DNA from: Melanocharis versteri
Taxonomy: Eukaryota > Chordata > Aves > Passeriformes > Melanocharitidae
NCBI GenBank assembly: GCA_013397845.1
Contig: VZTG01001991.1
Location: 280,621-344,620 of the forward strand
Direction of reading: 5' to 3'
Length of the DNA stretch: 64,000 nt
A program made the translations under genes and the position numbers. This document shows positions 11,322 through 26,300 of the stretch, one piece after another. Below the pieces are notes generated by a model, which had not been told where the DNA came from, did not search any database, and saw nothing but the letters and a program-made list of their open reading frames with translations. How positions within the stretch are numbered: the stretch's first letter is position 1; each line of letters opens with the position of its first letter.

Positions 11322-14300
11322 CTGTGAAGGCCAAGGTGAGAGGTGGGGGGTCACACTTGCATTTGCTGCCCCTGGTTCGGGCTGGGGATCGAATTTGGTT
11401 TCTAATTTGGGCACAGAGGCACCACAAAGTGGAGGAGCTTTGGGAAGCACAGGGGCTGTACAATGTCCAAGCTGTACAAACCCACTCACATGAGGTCACA
11501 GAACCACAGAAACACACAATGGATCGGGCTGGAAGAGACCTTAAAGCTCATCCAGTGCCACTCCTGCCATGGGCAGGGACACCTTCCACTGTCCCAGGNN
11601 NNNNNNNNNNNNNNNNNNNNNNNNNNNNNNCCCAGGTCCCTCTCCCAGGGCTGCTCCCCCTGCTCAGCCCAGCCTGGGTTGATCCTGGGGATTGTCCTGA
11701 GCCAGGAGCAGCACCTTGAGCTTGGTCTTGTTAAACCTCTGTCCCCAGAGCTGTCCGTCCTTGCCTGGCTTTCATGGCAGGAAGTACATTTTTGTTTCAC
11801 ATGTTGAAAACTACAATTATTCCCTGCACACTTGGGATATTTCCTTGGAAAATCAGACAAAGCAAACAAGATTTCACCAGCTGATGTTAAATTCTTGTTT
11901 TGTGAATGACTGCCCATGTATTTCCCTATGATCCTGGAGAGTGGGAGGAGAGGATGCTCTGATTTTTGGCTGTCTGAACCATCAGAAAACCCCGTAATTG
12001 CAATTCCCCTTCCCCTCATGCATTACAGAAGCCTTCAGAGCCCAAACCCACCTGACTGTGGCTGTTGTCACCGTATCTGCCCATCAGGTTGACTCGGTGA
12101 CAGTTCTTGTACCAGAAAGCTCCTTTGTATGACAGAGCACAGTTGGTGATGGCAGAGTCGTGGTCCTTGTCGAAGGTGGAGAAGGACCTTCCGTTGTGGT
12201 AGGTCATGGAGTCACCTGGATGGAGGGAAAAAAGAGACAGCAAGCTCAGTGATTTGCCTGGCTTCGATTTCATGGCACAGCCTATTCTGCAGAAAATATT
12301 TGGACTGTGCCATGCCCGGTCTGTATCTAATTTTTTTTAAATTAACTTGTTTTAATACAGAAGGAAACGCACAATTTTTGTTGTTGTTTTTCCATGAGAT
12401 CTCTAATCCCCAGTATATGAAGTGAGTTTTTTTCATGCAGCTCAATTTATGCACTTCTTGCTAAAAGCTGAATTTTACAGTGTGGACAAGCCAAGACCAA
12501 AGAGGTGCTCATGAGGAAGGAATCAAGACCAAAGGAGTCTCCACATTGATTGAATCCTACTCGTGGTAGCAGCTACTACTACTGTGCACCAGAGAATTTG
12601 CCTTAAATCACAGAATCATGGAATGGTTTGGCTGGAAGGGACCTTAAAACTCATCTCATTCCCCCCCTGCCATGGGCAGGGACACCTTCCACTGTCCCAG
12701 GCTGCTCCCAGCCCCGTCCAGCCTGGCCTTGGGCACTGCCAGGGATCCAGGGGCAGCCACAGCTTCTCTGGGCACCCTGTGCCAGGGCCTCCCCACCCTC
12801 CCAGGGAAAGATTTCTTCCCAATATCCCATCTAAATTAAATAGACATTAATTCTGCTGCTGCATTTGCTCTGTATCTCTGTAGTCTGGGTAAAAGTTCCC
12901 GTGCTGGTCACAGAGCAGAGCCCACACCCACATCTCTGCTCTGGTTTATGCACCCAGCAGTGTGAAATTATCTCCTTTTAAGACATGTTGTTAAACTGGA
13001 TTTATCTCTTAATCCTTTGAAGCCTGGAAGAGGACTCAACACCGGCTGCAAGTTTGCCCCTGTATGATAACAAAAGGCAGATGATTTGTTCAGCAAAATT
13101 ATAAATCACCTTACAGCAGGGCTTGCTGCAAATTCTACTGACAAGAAAAGAGGCTGTGCCAGGCTATTATTGGCTGTATAAATAACAGTCAGGATTGGCC
13201 AAATGAGATATATTGTGGTTTAATACACTAGTTTCAATCCTGCCATAAGCAGGCCATAAAATATAGCACCAAAATGCCTGGAGGATTTAAAATGGAAACA
13301 TAAAATACATCGACACGTTTGATTTCCAAACCCCTCCCTCAGGAGAGCTACCTGCTCATCTGCAACATTCACACGGTTACCTGGAGTCAGCGGGGAGGAA
13401 ATCAGTAATTAGAAGGGGTGAAGCATAGAGTTTTAAACATTTAAAATATTAAGATTTTAGTTAAATGTTAGCTTTGCTAAAATTAGCTGAAATGAATTTA
13501 ATAAGCAAACCCAGCTAGAGTTAATTAAGGAAGTTAATAATTAGCNCCCCGCGCGAAGCCCGGCGCTGAAATAAACGTACGCTTTCTAACTTAATGAGTT
13601 AGAGAGTCTTTGTCCGTCCTAGTTGGATATCGATATTAGATCCATATCCATATTTTAATAAATCAAGGGTAAAAGTGAGTTTCTGCTCTCACCCGCTGTG
13701 CCGCTGTAGCCGTCCACGCGGAGCCGGTAGCGGCTCCTGGCGTCTCCCACGCTGAAGCGGTCGTACACGGCGTAGGCCGTGTCCCCCTTGTCCCTCAGGT
13801 CCACCCGCAGCTCGTACTGGCCCTGAGAGGTGATCTTGTGCAGGTTCTCCAGACCTGTGGGCAGAGAAGAATGCTTGTCTTGATGCCGAATGATTTTTCG
13901 CCTTTTTTCTTTTATATATTGTTGAGGAAGATGAGACTGGGAAACCTTATAAATATGATTGCCTGGACAAAGATGCTGAGAATATGAGAACTATAAGCGA
14001 GATTGAAATGAAAGCAAGCTTTGAGATATCAAAGCTTNGCTCCGAGCTGCAGCTGGCAGCTCCAAGCAAGGCCCCTACATCCACACCCTTAACAATAAAC
14101 CTCATGCTCTAAAACCAAACTATAGAGATCTCTCATCACCATCCGTCCCGACCATCCACCAAAACTACATCAACCTTACAGTATATTCTTGTATTCTTTG
14201 CACATACATTTGCAGCTCTCTAGCCTATTATTGCATTCCTAGCTGGTGTTCACAGTACTTTTTCCTGCCTTTTCCATAGGCAGAAAGACAAAACACATTC

Positions 14301-17300
14301 CAAAGTCCCTACACTACCCTGGCTCTCCCTGGGAACCAAGGCCAAAACCAGCTCTTCAAGACACATTCCATCACATTTTCAGCTCCTTTTGATGGAGGAG
14401 GATTTAGAAGGGGCTTGAACTGCGGGGGGGGAGAGGGGAATTGCATCACCACTTGTGCTCCTAATTGGTGATTTTTGTCAGTTATGCTAATTTGCTAAAC
14501 TTACAAAACTGTGGTCACCCCATGGGAGGGTGTGGTCATTTTGTAGACATTTTGCATATCTGCCCCTGGATGCCCCCAATAAACACCAGCTTTTACATCA
14601 CCTCCTATACTAATATTATCCCAAAAGTGTGTGTTGTTTTATTTCCAGGTTTCTCAAGGCATCAGTCTCTCCATGTTTATTTCTCTACCATCCTGTTATT
14701 CCATAAATGGGGCTGTACAAACAGAGCAGGACACCAGCACTAGATCAGCTAGAGGGTGATGTCAGCACGAAAGCAAAGAAATAATCCCACACTGACTGGG
14801 AGAGCTCTTCCCTTCAAGTCATAGGAACAGGTTGGGCAAAACAACCAAAGTTCTGCTGTGTCATCATCACCATCATCATCTTTCATTTACAACCAGAAAA
14901 ATGCAGCGTGACGTTTGAAAACGTGGAGGTTTAACTTCTGTTTTACCAAAATGTGGGTTTAGGACTTCTATTCACCCTGCTTTTCCTCTCGGGATCAGAA
15001 GCCTTTGCTGCTGGGTGTGTCCCAGGAGGACAGGAAGAAGAACCTGATTCCCAGGTCACCTCTGACTTCTCCCAGAGCCCCAGTGAGCATGGGGTGTGTT
15101 CATTTGGTGACCCCAGCATGACATCCTGTGACTGCAGCTGGAGGCACTGGCTGGGCCTGGCCCTCTCAGTCTCCCTCACAGAGAATGTCCCGGGCTCTTT
15201 TTCTCCTGTTCCCCTTTACAAATCCTCCTGCCAACTAAATGGAGGCCTCAAAATGGCTCCAGGACTTTTGGGCTGTGTTCGTGTTTTGTGATTTTTTTTT
15301 TTAATTTTTTTTTTTCTTCAAGAAAATTCTTAGCACTTACCTATCCAGAATTCATCCTTAGGATCTCCAAAGCCTGCCACGTAAGTATTCCAGTTCTTGT
15401 AGAAATCTTGCTTTCCATTCTGACGCCTCAGGAACACCTAAAAGCAAGAAATATTATGGACAGACTGCCCTGGCCAGAGGGTTTGAGCTTTTACAAACAC
15501 AGAGCTCAGCGTTGTTCCTGCTCTGCCTTTACCCCTCCCAGCAGGGTCTCGCTGCAAGGACTGAGTTGCACCCAGGCTGTTGGATGCTCCATGTATTTTT
15601 TAAGTCTCCAGTTTCTCTGTTGGGTTCCCAGGCTCCTCTGCATGATGTGGCCTCTCAGTTCCTGCTCTCTGCCTTTTTAAACCCATCCGGCAGTTCTGGA
15701 TTTCTCAGCCAAGTATTTCTCCATCCCCTCATCTCCCAGCCAGGCATTCCTGCAGCTCCTCCTGCCTTTCTGTGCCCTGGGTCCCTGTGGCGTGTTCAAA
15801 TTTGGGGATGTCAGTGTGAAGGGGCCATTTTATTGCCATTCCTGTGCTGTCTGGGTGGGATGAGTCCCTTGCACAGTGGCTTTGGCAGCCACTGCAGCCC
15901 GTGGCTGCTGAACAGATGCTTCCCCTGGGCTGTGCTTTAACCTCCCTCACTCTCTCTTTCATTCAAACAGAGTCAGTTCACCCTCCCCTCTCCTTGGTGA
16001 TTATTTAGAAAAAATTTCGTCTAATATGGTCATTTCAGCAGCCTTTACACCAGCAGAGAGGGATCAGGGCTGAAACCACGGGTGTGCCCCATCCTTCGGA
16101 GACACCTCTGTCTACAGAAAGAGCTGGTAGCCCCGTTCTGGGCACTGGAGTGTCCTACCCGGGATAAAACCCCCAGATTTACAGAGCAGTCAGCCCTGCT
16201 GTGATAATAACACTCTGAGGGTGCCTGGGATGAGCAGGGGTGGGATGTGCTGCCCTGTGCCCATACTCACGATCCAGCCGCCGCCGTCCTCGCCCATGTC
16301 ACAGAACACCTGCAGAGGCTGAGCCTTGTCCCCGTTCACGTAAATCGTGTAGAGCCCAGAGGTGGCTTCTCCATTCAGCAGGGCCTGGGAGCAGTCCTTG
16401 GGGTAGGGATAGAGGAGCCCAGCTGCACACACAGGGAACAGAAAGCATTCCTTAGGAAATCAGCAGTTACGAGGAATGTGCCGAATGAGATGACTCAGGA
16501 AAATCCCTTGAGGGTCAGGTACAGATCCCAGCAACAGGACTGTAATTGCATCCTGCATACAGAACATCCACAGGATACAGCTGATGAGGTGAATTCTCCA
16601 TTTGAATGTGTTTTTTCACATCTGTCCGCACTTCTGGAAGTGCTGGGAATGCGAGATGCTCCCTGCTAGGATGGGAGTGCATTCTCCAGCTAGACTGAAA
16701 TTCGTGAGCTGTGTTACAGCAACTTTTGGGGAGAACCAAATCTACCAATCTCTGATCATGTGACAGAAAAGGATGGGGAATACAAAGACAGGACTTCAAT
16801 CAAAAATAAATTAATTGGGAGTTTTTTGCTAGGAAGGACAATATTAAATGTGTTATAAAGCTACACTTTTAAAAAACAAAGCAAACAGCAACAGTTGAAA
16901 CTACAGGAAAAATGCTGTTAAGCTTTTCTTTCTGACAACAAGCCAATAAAATCATTGCAGTCAGAACAATTTCTAACCCCCCCCTCAAAGCTTTTATTCT
17001 TTTCTTTTTATTCACACAGGTCATTAACTTTTCCAGCCAATTAAGTGTTGTTCCAGGTGTGTCCACAGGAGTTTTTGCCTGTAGCTTCTCACAGAGTGGC
17101 TGCTGGTCCTTGCCAGTGTTACACATCCCTGCCTGTGCTCCAGCTCCAGAGAATTCCACAGAATTGTGGCATTGTTAATGTTGGAAAAGACCTTTAGGAT
17201 CATCAAGTCCAGCCATTAACGCAGTCCCACCACCATGTTCACCACTAAACCATGTCCCCAAGTGCCACCACCACAGGATTTTTGAATACTTCCAGGGATG

Positions 17301-20300
17301 GTGACTCCAACACTGCCTATTCCAATTCTTTACGACTCCATGAAGAAATTTTTCCTGATATCTAATCCAAACCTCCCCTGGTGTGACTTAAGGCCACGCA
17401 AGTTTCCATCAGCTGTGGGATTTGGAGGAAAGTGACTCTACAGGGAGCTCCTTCAGAGTTTCCCTGTCACTAAATAGACACAAATGTATTTTAGAGTTAA
17501 GGCTGGGCTTAAGCCTCTGCCTGAGTCTGACACTGTTTATGTGGCTGAAGGCACCTGGTCAGTCCCTGCTCGTGGTCAATTTGCCAAACATTGCCTAAAT
17601 ACACCCAGATTGAATTCCTCTGCTGTTTCTGGGTGTGTTGGTGGAGCTCATCCTGCTCTCCACAAGCAGTGACAGGGCACACTCGGGCTGGGTGACCTCT
17701 GGCAGTCCTTGGGCTGGAGTTGGTGCCAGCAGCAGGAGGGGGAACGGGATAACTGAAGGTCCTGCTGGGCCTGAAAGGCTGGAAACTGGCAAAAGTGTGA
17801 CAAATGAAGGCAAAGTGTCACAGCTAATACCGAACAACTTCTTTTTTTAGTGTCGGCTGTGAAGTGACCTTCAGAGAAGCCAATTTATCCTTGCAGAGCT
17901 GTCCTGTCAGGGCTGGAGCTGACGTGCAGAGGGGCTTTGAGACAGCCCATCTCAGAGAGAGGAGAAAAACCTGCCCAGAAATTCATCTCCTCAGCCCCTG
18001 CACTGATTTGTGGGTGCGTTTGTGGTTTGCTTCATTTCAGCTCCAAACTCTGATTTGTTTTCCCAGCTCGCTGGGATCGATACAGGAGGAAATCAAGGTG
18101 TCAGCTGGATTTTAAAGAATTCCTGCTGATATTTCACGTGGGGAAGGCAGGATGTTTCACCAGAGGAAGGACTGTGAGGGTGATGTGGATGGATATTGGA
18201 ATTTCACCCTGCCAAGGGGGAACAGATGACAGCTCTGGGGGCACAGGGACTTTGCACCAACACTACAAATGGATTGAAATCCTGTGTGGGGTCTGTGTGT
18301 CCTCACTGCAGAGCTCAGCTCTGACCCCAGAGCAGTAATTTCGATTATTTCAGCTGTGTTCTGATGTCCTTACTGGTGGTGAACGTGGTCTGGATGGTTT
18401 TGCTCCTCAGGGCCCCACTCAGGGCCTGCAGTTTCACCGTGTACTGCGTGGAGGGGCTCAGCTCTGTCAGGCTGTAGGAAGTTGTCTCGGGGTTTAGGAT
18501 GACTTCCTATGGAGAGAAGAAATAATACAGGGAAATCTCAGAGAAATAAATCATAATGGTTACATATTTCATTCTGTCACATTATTTTTTGTCATAATTA
18601 TTGATGGTATCTTTAACCATCTAGATTAATTAATATAAAACTACTCCTCTAAGATTTTTAGCAAGCTAATCTTGAAAAGGTAAATAAAAGTTGACTGGAA
18701 ATTAGAGTTTACCATCATCATGTACAAGCTGGGAGGTTTAAAAGCAAGGCAGCATAAATGTTTACATGCCCTGAACGTACAGATTGTGGCATTCATAAAA
18801 AACTGGGAAGAATCATCCTTTAGGACAAGGAAACGTTGCGCTCCAGGCTTCAAAAGGCTGTTTTGCTGTGACATTAAAAGACTGATTTCCAGCGTGCTTG
18901 GGGAATTTGCCTTCCTGAAAATCAGAATCCTCTCTGATATGCCAGGCTGGGCATCCAAAATTTTCTTTTTGCTGGGATTCACCTGATCCATATTTAAGCA
19001 TTTAGTGTGATCTGATTATGTAGGAACAGAATAAAATTATAGGAGAATATGAGGCACTTCCAGAAGCAGCTCATCCTGCCTCAGGCACCCCATTGCACAG
19101 GGGTTCTCCTGAGCTTAGAAAAGGGAATCACATCCATTGGGGGGTGTGAGTTTATTCCATGGTAGAGGTTTGGGATGAAGGAAAATATTTGTGCTTTTGT
19201 CTGCATTGTGGAGGGATGAAAGGCAAAATTCAGGCTGCAATGGAGCTTCTGTTTCAGGGTATAATGTAAGGAAGTCCTTTAACAGGTATTAAATGCATTT
19301 GTGTTCAGTCTAGCACTGAAAGAGGCAATTAGTACTTTTAAATTAAATATTTAAATTAAGGCACACGATTATATTGCATTGCTGGACACTTCAGGGCATC
19401 TCCACTGCCCAGCTTTGAGGCACAGCCCCTCTGGTTTATTGATTTACCTTGACTGTGCCATCAATGGATTCATAGATCAGGAGATATCCAGTGACTGGAG
19501 CACGGGGAGGCCTCCAGCTTATCACAGCTGCTTCCGACTGCACCTCAGTGGCACTCAAATCTCTTGGAGCATCCAGCCCTGCAGGAGACACCAGAGCAAT
19601 TACAAGCACATCAGTACAAAGTTAATCACACAGGTTGTCTTGTGGGCCGTATCTTAAAACAAACCAGGAAAACAAACCTTTTCTCCAGCGAAATTTGAAA
19701 TGAAATAAACACTTCAACCTAAATTTTGTGGTTAAGAATTAGTTTTCCCATTGGTAGTTTAAAATAAAGGTGTTAACTTCATCTAAGTTAAAATATTGGC
19801 CTGTTCCAGGCGCTTTATTTTATGCGCAGTTGCACTGAAATGTCTTTTGAGACAAAACTAGGCATTTCATTATTTCTCACAAGGAGACAGATTTGTATTT
19901 ACTTATTCCCAGGAAACAAAACTTTGGTTCCAATGATGCTTTCTTAGAATAGAAAAACTTTTTAGAATAGGAAAACTTTTCCTACTTGGTCTGGCTCCAA
20001 GCTCCAGTGATTAGAACACGGGGTTGGTGTGGCTCAGCTCCTGGCTCCCTAATTAATGCCCTGGGACAAGCCAAGCCAGGAAAATGAGAAACACCCCTGA
20101 TTCCATTGATGCTGATGGAAAGCCAGGAGCATGGAACCAGCCGGGTGCCTTCAGCAGCCAGCAGCAGCCCCCAGAGAGGAGCTCCTGCTGCAGCCCTGCG
20201 TGAGGATCTGCAGAGCTGCTGGCAGAAAGCCACCTCTGATCAGGCTCCCACTGGAGACAGGTGGATGCAAACGCTGTTGAAATTCAGGTTTCCAGGGAAG

Positions 20301-23300
20301 AAGGCAGCAGAGCAGGCGGGACCGGGCGGGATGGCAGCTGTGGGGTGGGAGAGGCACCTGTGGTGAAGCGGGTGGAGAGGGTCTCGCTCCTCTGCGTGTC
20401 CTTCTGCGCGTGGATGCTCAGCGTGTACTCGGTGGCCGGCTGCAGCCCCTGCAGGTCGTACTCCACCGTGTTCCCCGACACCAGCTGGGTCACTTCTGGC
20501 TCTGAGAACAAAACCCAGAGGAAAAGAGATGTCAGCGCCATCAGACACCTCGTGATGTGTTCAACTCCACGCTCCGCTCGCTGATTTATTTTATTGCTGG
20601 TCGGTGCAAGTGCAAAATAATGAAAGCCCAGAGCTCATGCAAAAAGCTTCTGCTGGCTGCGAGTTACGCCAGAGCCTTTTATCTAAAAGTGTGAGCTCTC
20701 TCTAGTGTTCACAGGAATTATAACACCGCCTCTGCTTCCCGGGCATCTCCCTTATCTCTTTTCATGGACAAACTGAGAGTGCTGAATGAAAAAGGATCAT
20801 TTTTCGAATGCTTCCAGCAAGGCCCCTCCTCCAAATGACAGCCAGAGCTGCCAGAGCTCCAGGAGCGTTTGGACAGCGCTGCCAGGGATGCACAGGGTGG
20901 GATTGTTGGGGTGTCTGTGAAGGACCACAAGTTGGAGTTGATGATCCTCGGGGGTCCCTCCAACTCTGGATATTCTGTGGTTTTCCTGGAGTTACAATCA
21001 GCACCTCTTGAGAGCTTTAACCCTTCAGCTCCCCAACCCATTCCCAAGTCCTCTCACCTTCCTCAGAAGCGTAGGACACCACGTAGTTATCCACAGCAGC
21101 AATTGCTGGCTGCCAGGTTGCCAGAGCCTCAGAGTCTGTGATGTTCACCACTACCAGGCCTGACGGGCTGTCCAGAGCTGGAAGAAAAACACATTGAAGG
21201 GGTTTGACAAACTCTGTCAGCTCTGTGCAGTGCTCTGCTGTAAATTCATGAGAGAAAATGCCCAAAACTCAGTGCAGCTTTTATGACTCCCTTTGGGATA
21301 GTGGAGCTCTGCAGGAAAGACGTCAGTGCCTATGGAGAGACACCAAAAGCCTCCACTGGAAAGGGAGGTCAGTGCTGGAAGGGATGAAAGTCTGGGAACA
21401 AACAGAACTAACCAAATTCTCAGATCACTCTTGATACCATCAATCTCAACAGCTCTGTCAGAGCTGACATATTTCTCTCAATGCCCTCAAATCTGGGTTG
21501 TTTTTTAGAGCAAACTCAGGAGACAGAGCTGGGAAAAATAACCAAAGTGACGGCAGCTGATGGCCACTGTGACCTTCCAGCAGCTTGTTTGGAGCAATCC
21601 AATCCCACAGCCAGCCAGGCATCCCAAATCCCCACACGCCCTGCTTGCCTCCTCACAGGACTCTATTTTTCACACAGGTTTGTTCACTCTCTGAATTAAG
21701 ATGGATCTCTGCCTCCAGAACAGCTGGAGTGGGTTATAAATCTCCTGTCATTATCCAATACTCCTCATCTTGTTCTTTGCTTCAGCTCTCTGGATGTTTG
21801 TTAGCCCCCAGAAAGAATACAAGGAGGGGTCAGCAGGAGCAGGGTGGACCCTCATTTCCTGCAGGGATATTTAAAGCTTTATTGAAAAAAATTCAGGAGA
21901 GAGAATGTTTTTATGCTTAGAACAGTCTGGAACCTGGGAGATGTGGAGCCCACAGCAGAAACTGGTCTGAACTGCTCAGCTGAGCTGGCACTTTGATCCC
22001 TCATCTCAAAAATTGCATTAATTAAAAAAAAGAACCGAACAAACTTCTGGTTGGTTTTTTTTTTTTTTTTTCTGATGAATTAGAACTGTAAATGCATTAA
22101 TTTTCTCTGCCTGACAAGTTTGTTTGGTATTTAGCAAATGGGAGCCTGACCAAACTTACAAGTTCTGCCCTCATTTAAAATGCAAAGATATGAAGAAAGA
22201 GTGGGCAAAAAAAGCTTCCTACAGTTAGTGAGGGCAGCAAAAATGGGATCTTAGTGGGTCTGCAGCTCCAGTCCCTGAGTCTCTCCTGCAGCCCAGATGA
22301 TCCATTTGAAAAGCTGCTGTTTCTGGGGTTTATTTTATTACCTGTTTTCAGGGTGCCAGAGACGGGCTCGCTTTCTTCAAAGCCTTTCACAGAGATGATG
22401 CTGACGTTGTAGTCCACACCTGGGACCAACTTCACCAGCTTGGTCCTTGTCTTGCTCCCTTCGACGGTGACAACATTTGGAGTGCCTAGGATGGGGCCAA
22501 ACACCAAGGGATGAGTGACACAGCACCCCAGGAAATGCTCGAAGGGTGTTTTTTAAGTTAAAGACATTATGGCCACCACAAATGTGCTTTTACAGCAGGA
22601 GATGAATTTTCCCCAGTTAGTTACAACCACTAGTGTCAAATATTGCTGCCACAACACCTAAATCTAAATCACTGGTTTGTATTTAGTAAGAAAAATTAAC
22701 ATTTTTAGTGGAAGGTGTCCCTGTCTGTGAAAGGGGGTTGGAATGAGATCAGCTTTAAGGTCCCTTCCTACCCAAACCATTCTGTGATTTCTGTTCAGAA
22801 AAATTTGTTTTCCCAGACAAGGTGTAAGCAGAAACCCCAGCAGTCTCTACACGGGAGTTCCAACACCTTGAGGACAGGACTCGCAGTTTAGACCTGCCTT
22901 GTTCGTGGTGAGGGCTGGAAGATTCTCCTTTACCCGCCTCATTTAGAATAAAGATGTTATTTTTATTCTATACATGTTATTTTAAAAGGTGCTCTGTGTG
23001 TGGCTGAGGACTCAGCACCCATATTTACTCCAAATCCTGGGTTTATTCCAGGAAAGCACTTAGACAAGTGCCTAACTTTATGACTGGATTCCTTTTCTTC
23101 TGTGAGACCACTATCTTTAAAGCTGCACATGTGCTTTCAGGCTGTATTGTCTAAAGGCCTAAATCCTCCCTTGTCTCAGTTAACTGCAGGACTTTTTTCG
23201 GTGCTGGTGTCTTTAGTGTTTGTTCTTTAGCCGTTTCCCTTCAGAGATGTCCCTAAATTAAGCTAAAAATCTGTTGAAGTAGAGGAAGTTTTTGAAGTTG

Positions 23301-26300
23301 AACACTAAACCAGAACGAGACAATGTTGGGGAGCACTGAGTAAATCACTGCCTTGAAACATTATCATTATAACCATGGATTATGATTATTATTCCCAAGG
23401 CCCATCTTTTCCAGTGTGCTCAGCCCATGAAGTGCCTACAAAATAACGACAGTTTGGAAGCTAATCCTTGCTGAGAAGGCTCAGAGAGAGACTTATTAGG
23501 AGTACAACCCTTCCAGCATCCACTCTGAGCTCCCTTACGAGCCCTGCTCGTGGGATGTGGATGCTGCGTCCAGGCAAAAGCTGGCTCCACACCCTCATTC
23601 CTGAAGGAAAAGAGAGATCATCTGTGCAGGTCACCTGGGGGATGCACTGAAAGGAGGGCTGGCAGCCCAGCAAACCCTCCCTGCTGTCCCTGCCACCCCC
23701 TGTCCCTCCTCACCTCCCGTGACGGGGACGTAGGAGACGCGGAAGTTTTCCACGCGAGAGTGAGGGGGGGTCCAGCTGACTGTGGCAGTGTTTTCCGTGA
23801 TGTCAGAAAAAGAAATTCCCTTGGGAGAGCCAACCGCTGTCGGGGGAGAACAGAGAACACACCACACATGGAGAAAAGGTAAATAATTCATCTGTGAGTC
23901 CTTAGTGCTGGAAAACTGATTTGTTTTATCACCCTAAACCATGAGCTGGTGCTGTCAGTGTTCTGCTCTGAACAACATTAATGCAGGGGGTGCAAAACTG
24001 AAGGGTTTTATTACAGCAACAACCTCTTTGGTCCAAATTGTCCTTTTTTCAGGAGCAGTCCAGTAGTGCATAGGTTAAAAATACCCAACACGTGTCTACA
24101 TACAGAAATAACAGAGATTTCAGTGCTGCAGAAAAGCAGGGAGCAACATGTCCAGAAATGCTATTCTGCTACCCAGGAGATGCTGTATTTGGAATTTTTC
24201 CTACCCCAGTTTCACCTGGAGGATTTTTAGACCTTCCACTGAGTCCCAGAGCGCTCTGTGACACACAGCAATGACAGCCACGGACAGATCTCTCTTCCTG
24301 AGCATAAATTTCCTAATGCAGGATTCTCCACAGAGACCTGGACTCAGGTGTGGGAGTCCATCAAGCACTGACTCCTGGAACTTCTGCTGGCTTCAAACCA
24401 GAAGCAACAAGATTTTCCTCCTGGAATCTCTCCCCAAGCCTGTGATTTTTCTTTCAAGCACGTCCATCCAGAGAATATCCAAGTACAACCACCACGAGGA
24501 AGGCACCTGTGGCTCCACTGCAGCTCTTTGTCATAAAACTCAGCCTTTCCCTGTCAAGACCTGAGCACTGCACTTGCCCACATAAATTAAATCAGTAAGC
24601 TGAGCAAACAAAACCCAAATTTTACTAAAAATAACCCAAACGTAAACTCAACGTGCATCTGAAACATTCCAGTTGGAATCTTAATTAAGATCCTGCAAAA
24701 CAAGCGTGGAAAGGGCTTTGGAAGGACGTGGTAAAGAGAGCTGCCACTTCCAGGTTTACATTGAGCATCCCCCTTCCAATCTTTCCAGCTTTTCTGGCTG
24801 TAACCAAAACAACCCTGAGGTATTAAAAAATAAACAGCACACACAGAGCAGGCCATTAGCACAAAGAAGAGAGATCCCAAACATCAGCCACATGAAGAGG
24901 AGTGGAGACAGGCTGAGAGCAGGGGAAGGGGGGCAAGAGGAGGAAAAAAAATAGGGACTAGGCTTGAAATAGCTTGGAAAGAACGTGCCTGCGGGAAAGG
25001 AGTCAGAGGCTGTTTGTTCCATGCGTCCCCAAAGCAGCAGGGCACTAAATCAACTGAAAGGCAAGGGAAGAAAAACAACTGAGCTCTCAAGAGAAATGTA
25101 AATTATATCTCTGGAGCTCACTAGAAGTGTTTGTGGGGTTTGCTCACGTGGAAAAGCCAAGGGAAGAAAAGAATTACAGATGAGAAAGGAAGCAAGGTGG
25201 GGTTGGAAAAGCTACGTGGCACAAAAAGGTGCTGCTGATTTGGGTACAGGCTGAAGGAAACTGGAGAAAATAAAGAAAATCTGGGAAAGAGACAGAAATG
25301 AAAATCACATTGGTTTTGCTTCACATTATAGGTCGCCTGAGTGGCTGAGGAAAAAGGCCTGTGGTGATTTTGGAGACCAAACAGATGGACCAGCACTTGG
25401 TTTTCATACACACGAAGAATTTCAGCCTTTCCCAGAAAATAAAATCCCCAATCCATCCCACTTGGACTCTGCTGTGCACACTTCCATGGGCCTCAGGCGT
25501 GCTTTCTGCACCAGGTGAGCTGCATGACAAAGGGCAGTAAGAAGAGCTTTGATGTGAGTTTTCCACATCCCCAAATTCCCCAGCTGCAGCTTTCCTGGGA
25601 AAGAACCTGGCAAGAAATATAATGGACCATCAGAGCACCTGTCCTGGAGCGAGTCCCAGAGAAGGCAGAGATTTGCACCTCTGAGCACAGGGGAGTGAAA
25701 GGGAAGCAAGTGAAATCATCTTCTTGGGCTACCTGAAAGCCAGAATTAAGCAGGCACAGCAAGCAGCCAGCGTGCTCCTGACCTGGCACTCACAGACAAC
25801 CTCGGGTCATCTCTTGGGCAGGCACAGGTAAATGACCTTCATCCTCCAGCACCATCCCCAAAGAGCTGTGCGAGAGACGAGGAGCTCTCCTGAGAGGCTG
25901 CTAAAGCACCCACGGTACCTGAGAGCTGCTGTTTTTTCAGGGATGTTTTTTGCTAATTGTTCTTTCATTCCTAGCAGACTAGAGGAGGATGTTCCCTGGC
26001 TTGCTTCTCCTAATCAACAGGAAGCAGCAGGTTGCATTTATCACATATCAAGAGCATGTGGAGTGTTTTGTGACCATCTCAGGAAAAAAAATGCTGTCAC
26101 AGTGTGGCAAAACAGCACAGGAAGAAGAGGAAAGGAGCAGCATGAGAGCCACGCTTCCCACAAGGATATTAATTGGACCATAGATGTGTCGTGGTCTCCC
26201 CGTGGGGGTTAAATTGCACCTTAGCTGAGATTTTACAGATAAATTTCTGAAAGACACCAACTCTGAGAGCAGCAGTGGATAAAATCCCTCTTCAGGGATA

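Larger units (their letters stand above)
13855..15340 (-). other. TNC intron 24 with LTR remnants
   Basis: Contains the N at 14038 and two LTR-like pieces. The rest (14700-15300) shows nothing identifiable apart from T-rich runs at 15289-15316 next to exon 24. Confidence 0.7.
16423..23713 (-). other. TNC introns 17-22 (between FN3-6 and globe exons)
   Basis: The sequence between the listed exons holds CR1 pieces at 17.16, 20.81 and 22.7 kb and a T-run near 22055. No other exon, FN3 relic or RNA gene was recognised in either strand. Confidence 0.65.
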
